A stretch of DNA of 64,000 nucleotides, taken from Pseudodonghicola sp048268305 (GTDB taxonomy: Bacteria > Pseudomonadota > Alphaproteobacteria > Rhodobacterales > Rhodobacteraceae). Each line of letters begins with the position of its first letter. The stretch's first letter is position 1. The notes under the pieces were generated by a model, which had not been told where the DNA came from, made no database searches, and saw only the letters and a program-made list of their open reading frames with translations. A program made the position numbers and the translations under genes. The stretch is from NCBI RefSeq assembly GCF_048268305.1, contig NZ_JBLWVT010000006.1:248001-312000 (forward strand), given 5' to 3'. Of the stretch, positions 45,191 to 54,550 are shown in pieces.

Positions 45191-46154
45191 CAATATTGGC
45201 GAATTGATTGCCACCGGTCTTCGGGTCGGGCTTGGACCAGTCGCGCTTGACGCCAAGGAACAGAACGATGGTCGAGGCCACGAAGATCGACGAATAGGTG
45301 CCGACCACCACGCCCCAGGTCATCGCGAAGACGAAGCCGCGGATCACGTCGCCGCCCAAGACGAGAAGCGCGATCAGCGCCAGCAGCGTGGTGAGCGAGG
45401 TCATCAGCGTCCGGCTCAGGGTTTCGTTGATCGACAGGTTCAGCAATTCGGCCAGCGGCATCTGCTTGTACTTGCGCAGGTTTTCCCGCACCCGGTCGAA
45501 TACGACCACGGTATCGTTCAGCGAATAGCCGACGATGGTCAGCAGCGCCGCGATGATCGACAGGTCGAACTTGATCTGCAGCTCGGAAAAGATGCCGATG
45601 GTGAGCAGCACGTCGTGGATCAGCGCGATCACCGCGCCCATGGCGAATTGCCATTCGAAGCGCAGCCAGATGTAGATCAGCACCGCCCCGATCGCCAGCG
45701 CGACCGCCAAAAACGCGGTCTGGATCAGCTCGCCCGAGACCTTGGGCCCGACGGATTCGACCGAGACGAACTTGATGTCCGGCGCCACGCCCTTCAGCGC
45801 CGCCTCGACCTTTTCGATCATCGCGGCCGAGACCGCCTCTTGCTCGTCCTGCGCCTGGATGCGGATCATCGCCACATGCTGATCGGCGCGGAAGTTGGGA
45901 TCGAAGACTTCGGAGATCAGCACATCGCCCAACCCCAGCGGGTTGAGCGCGTCACGATAGACGCCGACATCCACGGCCTGGGGGCTTTCGGTGCGGATGG
46001 TCGTGCCGCCCCGGAAGTCGATGCCGTAGTTCAGCCCCTGCATCAGGAAGGAGGCGAGGGCAATCACCATCATGGTGCCGGAGAACCCCAGCCACAGCTT
46101 CCAGTGCTTGAAAAAGTTGAAGGCGGTATGATCGGGAACCAGTCGCAGTCGCAT
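45183..46154 (-). CDS. secF: Protein translocase subunit SecF
   Basis: A 323-residue, six-helix membrane protein that with SecD uses the proton gradient to help pull proteins through SecYEG. It opens MRLRLVPDHTAFNFFKHWKLW. It shows NYGIDFRGGT, the SecD/SecF signature VGYSLNDTVVVFDRVREN, and SINETLSRTLMTSLTTLLAL. It begins one base after secD ends. An in-frame ATG 12 codons upstream lies within secD and is less likely. Confidence 0.96.
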   Translation of the reverse strand: MRLRLVPDHTAFNFFKHWKLWLGFSGTMMVIALASFLMQGLNYGIDFRGGTTIRTESPQAVDVGVYRDALNPLGLGDVLISEVFDPNFRADQHVAMIRIQAQDEQEAVSAAMIEKVEAALKGVAPDIKFVSVESVGPKVSGELIQTAFLAVALAIGAVLIYIWLRFEWQFAMGAVIALIHDVLLTIGIFSELQIKFDLSIIAALLTIVGYSLNDTVVVFDRVRENLRKYKQMPLAELLNLSINETLSRTLMTSLTTLLALIALLVLGGDVIRGFVFAMTWGVVVGTYSSIFVASTIVLFLGVKRDWSKPDPKTGGNQFANIDA

Positions 46155-46155
46155 C

Positions 46156-47817
46156 TTACACCTCGATCGTTTTGGGCCGGCGGCGATCATACCACGAGGA
46201 GATCAGCAGCCGGGTGACGTAGATGGCCGTGAAGACCGAGGTGATCAGCCCCAGCCCCAGCGTGATGGCAAAGCCACGCACCGGGCCGGAGCCGATGGCG
46301 AACAGGATCACGGCGGTGATGAAAGTGGTGATATTGGCGTCGAGAATGGCGCTCAGCGCTTTCTCATAGCCAAGCTCGATCGCCCGCGCCGGGCCCTTGG
46401 CTGTCTTCAGCTCCTCGCGGATACGTTCGAAGATCAGCACATTCGCGTCGACCGCCATGCCGACCGTCAGCACGATGCCGGCGATGCCGGGCAACGTCAG
46501 GGTCGCCCCCACCAGGGACAGGAACCCGAACAAAAGGGTGACGTTCAGGATCAGTGCGATATTGGCGAAGATGCCGAACAGCCCATAGGCCGCGGTCATG
46601 AAGATCAGCACCCCGGCAAAGGCCACGCCCGTCGCCAGCTTGCCGGCGTCGATGCTGTCCTGGCCGAGTTCCGGGCCGATGGTGCGTTCTTCGAGGAAAT
46701 CGAGCCCCGCAGGCAGGGCGCCGGCGCGCAGCAGCACCGCCAGATTGGTGCTTTCCTCGACGGTGAAATTCCCGGTGATGATGCCCGAACCGCCGGCGAT
46801 ATGGGCCTGGATCACCGGAGCGCTGATCACCTCGTTATCCAGCACGATGGCGAAGGGGCTGCCGATATTGTCGCGGGTGTAATCGCCGAACTTGCGCGCG
46901 CCCGAGGTATTGAAGCGGAAGCTGACCGCCGGACGACCGTTCTGATCGAAGCTCGGCTGTGCGTCCACCAGGTCCTCGCCGGTGACGACCGGCACGGATT
47001 CGATGGTGTAATAGACGCCCTTTTCAGTCTGAGCCGGCACGATCTTGTTGCCGACGCCCGGGGCGGCGTCCGGATTGGTGCCACGGCTGACCACCGGGTT
47101 GAAGGTCAGTTGCGCCGTGGTGCCGATCACCGCCTTCAGCTCGGCGGCGCTGCCGATGCCCGGCACCTGGATCAGGATGCGGTCGGTGCCCTGGCGCTGG
47201 ATGGTGGGTTCACGGGTGCCGACCTCGTCGATGCGGCGGCGGATGATCTCCAGCGACTGGCGCACGGTGCGGTCGTCGGTGGCAAGCTTTTCGGCCTCCG
47301 ACAGCTTGACGGTGATCTCGTCGCCCTGGCCCGAGGCCACGATATCGGTCGAGCCGACGCCAGACAGCGACTGGATCGGCCGCGACAGGCCGCGCACGAT
47401 CTCCAGCGCCTTGGCCATGCCCTCGGGCTGGCTGATGCGGATCCGCAGCTCGTCATCCGGCGAGGGTTGCAGCCGGATGGTGCCGACGGCGGCGCGCTCG
47501 TTGCGCAGCGCGTCGCGGATTTCCGGCCAGAGCGCCTCCATCCGGGACTTGTAGACATCGGCGACCCGGACCTCGGCCAGCAGATGGGCGCCGCCCCGCA
47601 GGTCGAGCCCGAGGTTGACCAGATCGGAGGGCAGATAGGACGGCCAGCGCGCCGCCTGCGCCTCAAGCTCGGGGGTGGCGCCGGTCTTCTCGATCGCGGC
47701 GCGGGCGTCATTGGCCTGCTCGACCCGGGTATAGAAGGCGTTGGGCAGGGAGAGGATGATGCCGGCTGCGCAGACAGCCCAGATCAGCACCCGTTTCCAA
47801 AGTTCGAATTGCATCAT
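46156..47817 (-). CDS. secD: Protein translocase subunit SecD
   Basis: A 553-residue SecD with an N-terminal helix (VLIWAVCAAGIILSLPNAFY), a large periplasmic region starting LGLDLRGGAHLL, and five C-terminal helices. GMAVDANVLIFERIREE and the RND-like segment GYEKALSAILDANITTFITAVIL are characteristic. Two adjacent ATGs (47817 and 47814) are equally possible starts. Gene order is yajC, secD, secF as in many bacteria. Confidence 0.97.
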   Translation of the reverse strand: MMQFELWKRVLIWAVCAAGIILSLPNAFYTRVEQANDARAAIEKTGATPELEAQAARWPSYLPSDLVNLGLDLRGGAHLLAEVRVADVYKSRMEALWPEIRDALRNERAAVGTIRLQPSPDDELRIRISQPEGMAKALEIVRGLSRPIQSLSGVGSTDIVASGQGDEITVKLSEAEKLATDDRTVRQSLEIIRRRIDEVGTREPTIQRQGTDRILIQVPGIGSAAELKAVIGTTAQLTFNPVVSRGTNPDAAPGVGNKIVPAQTEKGVYYTIESVPVVTGEDLVDAQPSFDQNGRPAVSFRFNTSGARKFGDYTRDNIGSPFAIVLDNEVISAPVIQAHIAGGSGIITGNFTVEESTNLAVLLRAGALPAGLDFLEERTIGPELGQDSIDAGKLATGVAFAGVLIFMTAAYGLFGIFANIALILNVTLLFGFLSLVGATLTLPGIAGIVLTVGMAVDANVLIFERIREELKTAKGPARAIELGYEKALSAILDANITTFITAVILFAIGSGPVRGFAITLGLGLITSVFTAIYVTRLLISSWYDRRRPKTIEV

Positions 47818-47898
47818 AACCCGGCCTTTTCAGTGGGGTCGAAAAGCAGGATGCGACGAGAGCCGCAAGGCCCCCGCGCGCACAGGCGATTGCGGCGA

Positions 47899-48183
47899 TT
47901 ACTTCGCCGGCTCGGTCTTGCTCAGAACCTGGGCGATGGTCGACTTGACCACCCGCACGCGGACGTTCTCGGCGATCTCAAGCTCGATCTCGCCGTCTTC
48001 CTTGACCTTGGAGACCTTGCCGATCATCCCGCCCTGGGTGACGACCTGATCGCCCCGGCGCAGCGCCTCGACCATGGCCTGATGCTGTTTGACCTTCTTC
48101 TGCTGGGGACGGATCAGCAGCAGATACATGATCGCGAAGATCAGGATGAGCGGGAGAAACTGGGCGATTGCGCCACCTTGCAT
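47899..48183 (-). CDS. yajC: Preprotein translocase subunit YajC
   Basis: A 94-residue protein with one N-terminal membrane helix (IAQFLPLILIFAIMYLLLIRPQQKKVK) ending in the invariant RPQQK. The domain MVEALRRGDQVVTQGGMIGKV follows, then a beta-rich tail. YajC accompanies SecDF in the holotranslocon. It lies 81 bases upstream of secD and is likely in the same operon. Confidence 0.96.
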   Translation of the reverse strand: MQGGAIAQFLPLILIFAIMYLLLIRPQQKKVKQHQAMVEALRRGDQVVTQGGMIGKVSKVKEDGEIELEIAENVRVRVVKSTIAQVLSKTEPAK

Positions 48184-48483
48184 GGGGTGTTCCTTCTAAC
48201 CGGAAAAGGCGGGGGCCAGCCCCGCGGATTGCCGGGAACCTATGTCGGGAGAGGGTCCATTGCAAGGCGGCGTATGTCACTGCTGCGGCGGCGTCACACG
48301 ACATTTGCGTGAGGCGGGGAAAAGCGGTTGCAATCCGGGGCTTTGGATCGGTTTGCCTCGCCTCCATCGTCTCGCCAGCCGCCGCCGGACACCGGCACGG
48401 GCCTCAGCGCGGCGCCGCCACGAAACGCTTGGTCGCGCCGCCCCGACACGGCATGCTGCGCCGAACCGCAACCGGAGCGCGAC
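48184..48483. other. Divergent intergenic region yajC / pentapeptide gene
   Basis: This 300-base region must carry promoters for the yajC-secDF operon and for the pentapeptide-repeat gene. I see no further gene, hairpin with a T-run or repeat in it. Open frames crossing it are compositional. Confidence 0.4.
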
Positions 48484-49995
48484 ATGAGCGATCAGACCAC
48501 CACCCTGCCGATCCCGCCGGATGTCTTCTGGGCCATCGCCGGGATCGGCGGGCTTGCCCTGCTGACACTGGTGATCTTCGGCGCGATGGTCCCCGCCGGC
48601 TCCAACTCTGTCGCCCCATTGGAGCGGTTGAAGGACCGGCTGGGGCTCGCCAGCCTGAACTCCGGCCTGTTCCTGATCGTGCTCACGTTCTGGGGCGCGC
48701 TTTTCCTGACCCTCACGGTGGGGCTGATCTGGCTGATCTGGGATCTGATCTGGATGGGCATCCCCGACGATCCCGGCGGGGTCTGGGGCTTTTCCATCGC
48801 CCGCATCGCCGGACTGACGGCCACCCTGGGGGCAGTGGTGGCCCTGCCCTTCACGCTGATCAAGGTGCGGATGACTGGAGAACAAACTCGGACGGCACAG
48901 GAGGGGTTGATTACTGACCGGATCAACAAGGCGGTTGAGGGGCTGGGGGCGGAAAAAATCATCCATTTCCGCGGTCGAGTAGTATACTGGAAAAATAAAA
49001 ATGGCGATCTAGAACTGAGAGACGGATTTACGCAATATTGGGGAGATGGTCCAGATATCAAACACCGTCTTCCTAGCTACATGCGCGGAATGAGCGAAGA
49101 CGAAATGGACCAGCACCTACAGTTTGGCGACTGGACAAACATTTCAAAAACCGTACCGAACTTAGAAATCCGCATCGGCGCAATCTATGCCTTGGAACGC
49201 ATCGCGCAGGACAGTGATCGGGACCACGTGCAGGTCATAGAAATCCTCTGCGCGTATATTCGCGAAAATTCACCAGCCCAAACGGGAGCTCGAAGCCCAC
49301 ATGAAATTTCCGAAAAATTGGCTGAAGGCACCGAGCACGGACCAGGGCTGAATCCAGAACAGATATACCTTCACCCTGACTATCGGGAAGCTAACACCGG
49401 AGGCTGGACCCCGCTCGAACTAAACGATGAAACACTCGATCATTGGGCAAGTTCCTTGCCAAGAATCCGACAGGACATTCAAACCGCCCTGTCAGTTTTG
49501 GGACGAAGGCCGGAGAAGGGTATTCAACTGGAACGTAATAGGAATCCAAAGGCCTTTCGCTTGGATTTGTCACATTCGAATCTGCAAAGAGCAAATCTGT
49601 CGGACTGCAACTTCACAAACGCTATTTTTATAGGAAGTTGCTTCGAGGGAGCCTATTGTGCCCGAGCTGATTTCTCCGGCGCTAGCTTCAAGAACTCAAA
49701 GCTCTGGGCGACAGTCTTCGAAAACGCTACATTTCGAGAATGCTATTTCCGTGGAAACCCTGGTTTCCTCAAAATACTTCTCGAAAATCAAGTTTCAGGC
49801 AGCTTGGTGAGAGACACCGACCTAACGGAGCAAAATATTTCAGCGGAGAAACTTCATACAATCCTCTGTGACTGCAGCGTCAAAAGCACAGAAGAACAAG
49901 AACAGCCACATTGGATCACCACGCCGTTGCCTTGGGGAGAACTAAAGAGGCGATGGCATGACTGGGCACGTAGAAACAACTGTAGCGCCTACTGA
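48484..49995 (+). CDS. Membrane protein with pentapeptide repeats, compositionally mosaic
   Basis: 503 residues. Three membrane segments lie at about 14-36, 59-90 and 98-120. A conserved-looking juxtamembrane stretch follows (LITDRINKAVEGLGAEK, about 140-156), then a mixed region with TVPNLEIRIGAIYALERIAQDS near 223-245. Pentapeptide repeats of the A(D/N)LXX type at about 360-422 (LDLSHSNLQRANLSDCNF, RADFSGASFKNSKL) should form a short right-handed quadrilateral helix. From about 48955 (residue 157) the DNA turns clearly A/T-richer, with rare codons absent from the first part. ATG at 48484 has CCGGAG upstream. Function unknown; a sensor or toxin-like role is only speculation. Confidence 0.8.
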   Translation: MSDQTTTLPIPPDVFWAIAGIGGLALLTLVIFGAMVPAGSNSVAPLERLKDRLGLASLNSGLFLIVLTFWGALFLTLTVGLIWLIWDLIWMGIPDDPGGVWGFSIARIAGLTATLGAVVALPFTLIKVRMTGEQTRTAQEGLITDRINKAVEGLGAEKIIHFRGRVVYWKNKNGDLELRDGFTQYWGDGPDIKHRLPSYMRGMSEDEMDQHLQFGDWTNISKTVPNLEIRIGAIYALERIAQDSDRDHVQVIEILCAYIRENSPAQTGARSPHEISEKLAEGTEHGPGLNPEQIYLHPDYREANTGGWTPLELNDETLDHWASSLPRIRQDIQTALSVLGRRPEKGIQLERNRNPKAFRLDLSHSNLQRANLSDCNFTNAIFIGSCFEGAYCARADFSGASFKNSKLWATVFENATFRECYFRGNPGFLKILLENQVSGSLVRDTDLTEQNISAEKLHTILCDCSVKSTEEQEQPHWITTPLPWGELKRRWHDWARRNNCSAY

Positions 49996-50117
49996 CGTTC
50001 GTTCCCGTTAGATCAACTAAGACTTTGCACTAAGGCGAAGCCAATGCCCCCCTACCCCTCAGGGGCGACATGTTGCATAAGGCCCCCACGATTCACACCT
50101 TCCGAGGGAGCCTCCCC

Positions 50118-51410
50118 ATGCATGACATCCGTGCCATCCGCGAGAACCCGCAGGCCTTTGACGCCGCGCTTGCACGCCGGGGAGTCTCGGCCCTCTCGTC
50201 GGAACTCCTGACGCTGGACGAGGCGCGGCGCGCCAAGATCCTGGCGGCCGAGACCGCGCAGGCGGATCAGAACAAGGCCGCCAAGGCCATCGGCGCCGCC
50301 AAGGCCAAGGGCAACGAGGCCGAATTCGAACGGCTGCGCGCCGAGGTGGCCGACAAGAAATCCGAAGTCGCCGCCATGCAGGCCGAGGCCAAGGAGCTCG
50401 ACACCCGGCTGACCGAGATGCTGGCCGGCATCCCCAACCTGCCCTATGACGACATCCCCGATGGCGAAGATGAGGCCGACAATGTGGAAATCCACCGCTG
50501 GGGCACGCCGAAGACCTTCGCGTTCAAACCGAAGGAGCATTACGAGCTGTCGGGCGTGATCCCGGGCATGGATTTCGAGACCGCCGCGAAACTCTCGGGC
50601 GCGCGTTTCGTCGTGCTGAGGGGCGCGGTGGCACGTATCCACCGGGCCTTGGCGCAGTTCATGCTGAACACCCATGTCGACGAAAACGGCCTGACCGAGA
50701 TGAACACCCCGGTTCTGGTCCGCGAAGAGGCGATGTATGGCACCGGCCAATTGCCGAAATTCGGCGAGGACAGCTATCTGATGCGGGAAGGGCTGTGGCT
50801 GATCCCGACTTCGGAGGTGACGCTCACCAATACGGTCGCCGGTGAAATCCTCGACGAGGCCGCCCTGCCCCGTCGGATGACCTCGCACACGCTCTGCTTC
50901 CGCTCGGAAGCCGGCTCCGCCGGCAAGGACACCGCCGGCATGCTGCGCCAGCACCAGTTCGAGAAGGTCGAGATGGTGTCGATCACCAAGCCCGACGAGA
51001 GCGACGCCGAACAGCAACGCATGCTGCGCTGCGCCGAGGGGATTCTTGAGAAACTGGGCATCCCCTATCGCACCATCGTGCTCTGCACCGGCGACATGGG
51101 CTTCGGCGCGCGGCGCACCTTCGATATCGAGGCCTGGCTGCCCGGGCAGGACACCTATCGCGAGATTTCCAGTGTCTCGACCTGCGGCGATTTCCAGGCG
51201 CGGCGGATGAACGCGCGGTTCCGCCCCGAGGGCGGCGGCAAGCCCGAGTTCGTGCATACGCTGAACGGCTCGGGCCTGGCGGTCGGGCGCTGCCTGATCG
51301 CGGTGCTGGAGAACGGCCAGAACGAAGACGGCTCGGTCACCCTGCCCGAGGTGCTGGTCCCCTATCTGGGCGGCAAGCTGACGCTGACCGCCACGGGCGA
51401 GCTGGCCTGA
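50118..51410 (+). CDS. serS: Serine-tRNA ligase
   Basis: A 430-residue class II synthetase that charges tRNA-Ser and tRNA-Sec. The N-terminal coiled-coil arm at about 30-105 binds the long variable arm of tRNA-Ser. Motif 2 (TLCFRSEAGSAGKDTAGMLR) and motif 3 (GSGLAVGRCLIAVLENGQ) are intact. ATG at 50118 has GAGGGAG upstream; an earlier in-frame ATG lacks one. No upstream T-box or leader peptide is visible. Confidence 0.97.
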   Translation: MHDIRAIRENPQAFDAALARRGVSALSSELLTLDEARRAKILAAETAQADQNKAAKAIGAAKAKGNEAEFERLRAEVADKKSEVAAMQAEAKELDTRLTEMLAGIPNLPYDDIPDGEDEADNVEIHRWGTPKTFAFKPKEHYELSGVIPGMDFETAAKLSGARFVVLRGAVARIHRALAQFMLNTHVDENGLTEMNTPVLVREEAMYGTGQLPKFGEDSYLMREGLWLIPTSEVTLTNTVAGEILDEAALPRRMTSHTLCFRSEAGSAGKDTAGMLRQHQFEKVEMVSITKPDESDAEQQRMLRCAEGILEKLGIPYRTIVLCTGDMGFGARRTFDIEAWLPGQDTYREISSVSTCGDFQARRMNARFRPEGGGKPEFVHTLNGSGLAVGRCLIAVLENGQNEDGSVTLPEVLVPYLGGKLTLTATGELA

Positions 51411-51456
51411 TCAACGACGCCGGGCGGCAAACCGTCCGGCGCCGCACCCATATGCG

Positions 51457-52056
51457 TCAGCCCTTGGCCTTGGCCGCCTTCTTCTCGGCCTTGGCTTCCT
51501 TTTCCTTCTTCTTGGCCTTCTTGGCCTTTTTCTTCGCCTTCTTCTCGGCCGCCTCAAAGGCCTTGGCCAGCGCCTCGGCCTTTTTCAGGGCCTTGGCGGC
51601 CTTGGCGCGCACCTTTGCCTTCTTCAGCGCCCCCGGCTCATCCCCGGCCACGATCGTGGCCGGCGGCAATGGCACGTCTGGGACTGCGGGCGCCCCAGCC
51701 ATGGCAGCGGCCGCCGGCTTGGCCCGCTTCTCGGCCTTGCGCAGACTGTCCGATCGCGGCTTGCGCTTGACCGCTCCGGCGCGACCACGCGCGGCACGAA
51801 GCTTGAGACCGGGGGCCGGCGCAACCACATGCGGCTTGCCCGCCTCTGCCTCGGGCGCCGGTGCGCTCTCCACCTTGCCGATCAGCGCCTTGGCCGCCTT
51901 GATCATGTCTTTCGCCAGGGGAAGGCCAATGCCGTTGATCGCGGCCAGTTCTTCAGGGCGGGCCTTTGCCAGCGCCTCCACCGACGTATAGCCGTTGCCG
52001 GCCAGCACGGCCGCCCGGGCCGGGCCAATCCCGCGTATGTCGGTCAGTTTGCTCAT
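51457..52056 (-). CDS. Helix-hairpin-helix protein with a Lys/Ala-rich histone-like tail
   Basis: A 199-residue protein. Residues 1-60 form tandem helix-hairpin-helix motifs (LTDIRGIGPARAAVLAGNGY, INGIGLPLAKDMIKAAKAL) related to the DNA-binding ends of nucleases and of ribosomal L21-linked HhH proteins. Residues about 75-199 are low complexity, dominated by Lys, Ala and Glu (KKAKKKAKKAKKKEK), like histone H1 or the Ala/Lys tails of bacterial nucleoid proteins. The likely role is DNA or RNA binding. It runs opposite to serS, with 46 bases between stops. Confidence 0.8.
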   Translation of the reverse strand: MSKLTDIRGIGPARAAVLAGNGYTSVEALAKARPEELAAINGIGLPLAKDMIKAAKALIGKVESAPAPEAEAGKPHVVAPAPGLKLRAARGRAGAVKRKPRSDSLRKAEKRAKPAAAAMAGAPAVPDVPLPPATIVAGDEPGALKKAKVRAKAAKALKKAEALAKAFEAAEKKAKKKAKKAKKKEKEAKAEKKAAKAKG

Positions 52057-52236
52057 CTATCCTCCTTCCGGGATACGAACTCACGCGTCCCGTTCGCGGC
52101 TTTGTCCGGCTCCCACCGGCGCCGGACTGACCGGGAGACTAGCGCAGATCCGCCCGGAACATACACAGAAAAGTAAAAGGGTCATGGCCGTCGGGCAAGA
52201 CGATGCCGGCCCTGCGGCCACCCCCGCCGGCGGGGC

Positions 52237-53235
52237 TCAGCCCGCCAGCGAGTGACGCTCGCCGCGACGGGCCTGACGCTTCGGGAAGGGCACCAACCGC
52301 TTGCCCTCCTCATCCCAGAGCTTGAGGTTCAGCGCCGCCACCGCCTCGGGAAACTTGATCCGCCGCAGCGTATATTCAGGCGGCAGGTTGTAATGGCAGG
52401 CGCGCAGCCGATAGGAGGGAATCCGCGCGTTGAAATGATGAATGTCATGCAGGTTGATGCAACCGACGATCAGGTCGAAGAACCAGCCGAAATCCAGCGC
52501 CGAAGACCCCTGCAGCGCTGCCACTTGCGGATCGAGATCGGGGCGGCGATCCCAATAGGTGTCCTCGAAATTGTGCTGCAGATAGACCAGGAACACACCG
52601 ATCATCCCGCCGATCACCGAGAAGGTCAGATAGATACCCAGCCCCTGCCAGCCCGACAGCGCCCAGATCAGCCCCAGCCAGGCGAAGACGGCGACATTGT
52701 GCAAAAGCACGCCGCGCACGCCGTATTTCACCGTGTTGCGCGGCCAGCGATAGCGGATGAAATAGGTGTAGAGCGAGCCCAGGGGAATCAGCACGAAGGG
52801 ATTGCGATAGAGCCGGTAAAACAGCCGCTGGCCAAATCCGGCCTGGTTCCACTCCCTCAGGGTCATCGTATAGATTTCCCCGGTCTCGCGGTGATCCAGA
52901 TTGCCGACCCCGGTGTGATGGTCGTTGTGATTCTGCTTCATCACCTGGAAGGGCGAGAAGGTGAAGGGCGACAGCACCTCGCCCGCCAGTTCGTTCTGCC
53001 GACGGGTTTCGAACAGCGAATGATGGCCGCAGTCGTGCTGCAGCACGTAAAGCCGCACCGCGCAAAGCGAATGCACCAGCCCCGCCGGCAGCATCACATA
53101 CCACAGGCTGGCATAGGCGATCATCACGTAGAGCGATGAGAAATAGACCGCGAAGGTTCCGAAATAGCTAAGCGCCGCAAGACGGTTGTCCTGCTTGGCG
53201 TATTGGCGGGTGTAGGCGCGAAGATCCATGATCAT
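52237..53235 (-). CDS. Fatty acid desaturase
   Basis: About 332 residues with four to six membrane helices. The three histidine boxes of acyl-lipid desaturases are HDCGHH, HNDHH (QNHNDHHTGVGN) and HDIHH (INLHDIHHFNARIPSYRL). The diiron site should introduce a double bond into lipid acyl chains. Two ATGs, 53235 and 53229, are possible, and neither has a strong ribosome binding site; the open frame continues upstream without homology. The region specificity is not predictable. Confidence 0.9.
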   Translation of the reverse strand: MIMDLRAYTRQYAKQDNRLAALSYFGTFAVYFSSLYVMIAYASLWYVMLPAGLVHSLCAVRLYVLQHDCGHHSLFETRRQNELAGEVLSPFTFSPFQVMKQNHNDHHTGVGNLDHRETGEIYTMTLREWNQAGFGQRLFYRLYRNPFVLIPLGSLYTYFIRYRWPRNTVKYGVRGVLLHNVAVFAWLGLIWALSGWQGLGIYLTFSVIGGMIGVFLVYLQHNFEDTYWDRRPDLDPQVAALQGSSALDFGWFFDLIVGCINLHDIHHFNARIPSYRLRACHYNLPPEYTLRRIKFPEAVAALNLKLWDEEGKRLVPFPKRQARRGERHSLAG

Positions 53236-53530
53236 CCCGTTTCTGCATTGGTCCCGGTTTCTCCCGCAAACTAATCGGTTCAGTTGCAGCCCACAACCCA
53301 TCTTGCTCGTCATGCGCGAAAAGGATGCGGTTCCGCCGCCTTCCCTGCCCAAGACGGGCGCGGCCCGGGTTCGGAGCGCCGAAGCCTCTCATTCCCCAAA
53401 AGAACGAATAAAGAACGAATAAAGAACACCTCTAATCTGAAAATCTAAAAAACAACCTTAAGATATATGTTAACCGACGGGGATCATCCCTGAGGAGAAC
53501 ATTCACCGCGCTTATCGCAGGAGCATCCCG
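53236..53530. promoter_or_regulatory. Intergenic region with 11-bp tandem repeats upstream of the first small RTX gene
   Basis: The unit AAAGAACGAAT occurs at 53399-53409 and 53410-53420, followed by a partial AAAGAAC at 53421-53427. The next 60 bases are unusually A/T-rich (AATCTAAAAAACAACCTTAA). The RTX1 gene starts at 53531 with GCAGGAG just upstream. This region must drive both the desaturase (minus) and the RTX gene (plus). Confidence 0.6.
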
Positions 53531-54523
53531 ATGGCAAACTTCACCCTCTATTCCAACCTGTACGGCTGGAGCGTCAACGATCTCTGGTCCGTTGATTTCG
53601 GCGCAGCCCCCCTCCTCAAGATCTCTGAGACGACGATTGCCGGTTACCTGGACGGGGTCTTCGTCGCGGCGCAGGGACGCTTCACCCTGGAGGCCGGCGA
53701 GCTGACTGGCGGCACCCTCGCCAACCTCAGCTTCACGACCGGAGGCGACAGCATGGCAGTCTTCTCCGGTCTGTCGCTCGACATCGACGATCTCGCCTCT
53801 GGCGCGGTGGCGAGCATGTTTCAGAAATCCGATATCCTGACCTCCTCCTGGGACGGGGACGGCAGCTATGCCACCGGCGGCGGCGATGATCGGATCACGT
53901 TGGGGGCCGGCGACGATACGGTGGACGGCGGCTCCGGGCGGGACACTTTCGTGCTGGATCTTGCCTATGATCCGCAAAGCATCGAAACCGAAGGCGGCGC
54001 GGTGCTGGTCGACAGCGCCTGGGGTCACGACAGGCTGACCCGGATCGAGCGGATCGAGTTCACCGACCGCAGCGTCGCGCTGCAGGTCGGTGGGGACGGC
54101 AGGGATATCCTGCGTGGTGACAGCGATCCGATCACCTCCTGGGATATCCTCTTCGGCGGCGCCGGCGATGACCGCCTGATCGGTCGCCGAGGGGCCGACC
54201 GGCTGTTCGGCGGCGAGGGCGACGATCGGCTGTCGGGCAATGGCAATCGCGACTATCTTGACGGCGGGGCCGGCGACGACATCCTGCGCGGCGGCGGCGG
54301 CCGCGACACCTTCGTCTTCGCCACCGGCGCCGGCCATGACCGGATCGCCGATTTCCAGCTGGGGATCGACACCATCGCCATCGGCGACGGGGCGGCGGGT
54401 CTGTCCGATCTGACGTTCAGCCAGCAGGGCGCCGACGTGCTGATCAGCTTCGCCGACGTGACCATCCTGGTCCAGCATATGACGCTGGGCGAGTTGCAGG
54501 ACGGGGGGAATTTCGATTTCTGA
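53531..54523 (+). CDS. Small RTX calcium-binding protein, paralogue 1
   Basis: A 330-residue protein without an N-terminal signal peptide. The N-terminal ~110 residues (ANFTLYSNLYGWSVNDLWSVDF...) form a domain I cannot name, shared with the next gene. Two RTX clusters follow, GGGDDRITLGAGDDTVDGG near 117-135 and GGAGDDRLIGRRGADRLFGG near 208-260. A C-terminal unit (DRIADFQLGIDTIAIGDGA) is typical of type I secretion substrates. Calcium binding should fold it outside the cell. GCAGGAG precedes the ATG. Function unknown. Confidence 0.85.
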   Translation: MANFTLYSNLYGWSVNDLWSVDFGAAPLLKISETTIAGYLDGVFVAAQGRFTLEAGELTGGTLANLSFTTGGDSMAVFSGLSLDIDDLASGAVASMFQKSDILTSSWDGDGSYATGGGDDRITLGAGDDTVDGGSGRDTFVLDLAYDPQSIETEGGAVLVDSAWGHDRLTRIERIEFTDRSVALQVGGDGRDILRGDSDPITSWDILFGGAGDDRLIGRRGADRLFGGEGDDRLSGNGNRDYLDGGAGDDILRGGGGRDTFVFATGAGHDRIADFQLGIDTIAIGDGAAGLSDLTFSQQGADVLISFADVTILVQHMTLGELQDGGNFDF

Positions 54524-54550
54524 TCGTTCTGCCGCGGCGGAAGGCATCAT

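Noticed and set aside
52222..52235. CCCCGCCGGCGGGG palindrome directly after the desaturase stop as a terminator.
   Set aside because: The perfect palindrome has no loop and no T-run, which does not fit an intrinsic terminator.
52183..52254. A 23-codon plus-strand frame (MAVGQDDAGPAATPAGG...) with AAAAGG upstream.
   Set aside because: Very short and Ala/Gly/Pro-rich, as expected by chance in GC-rich DNA. It overlaps the end of the desaturase gene on the other strand.
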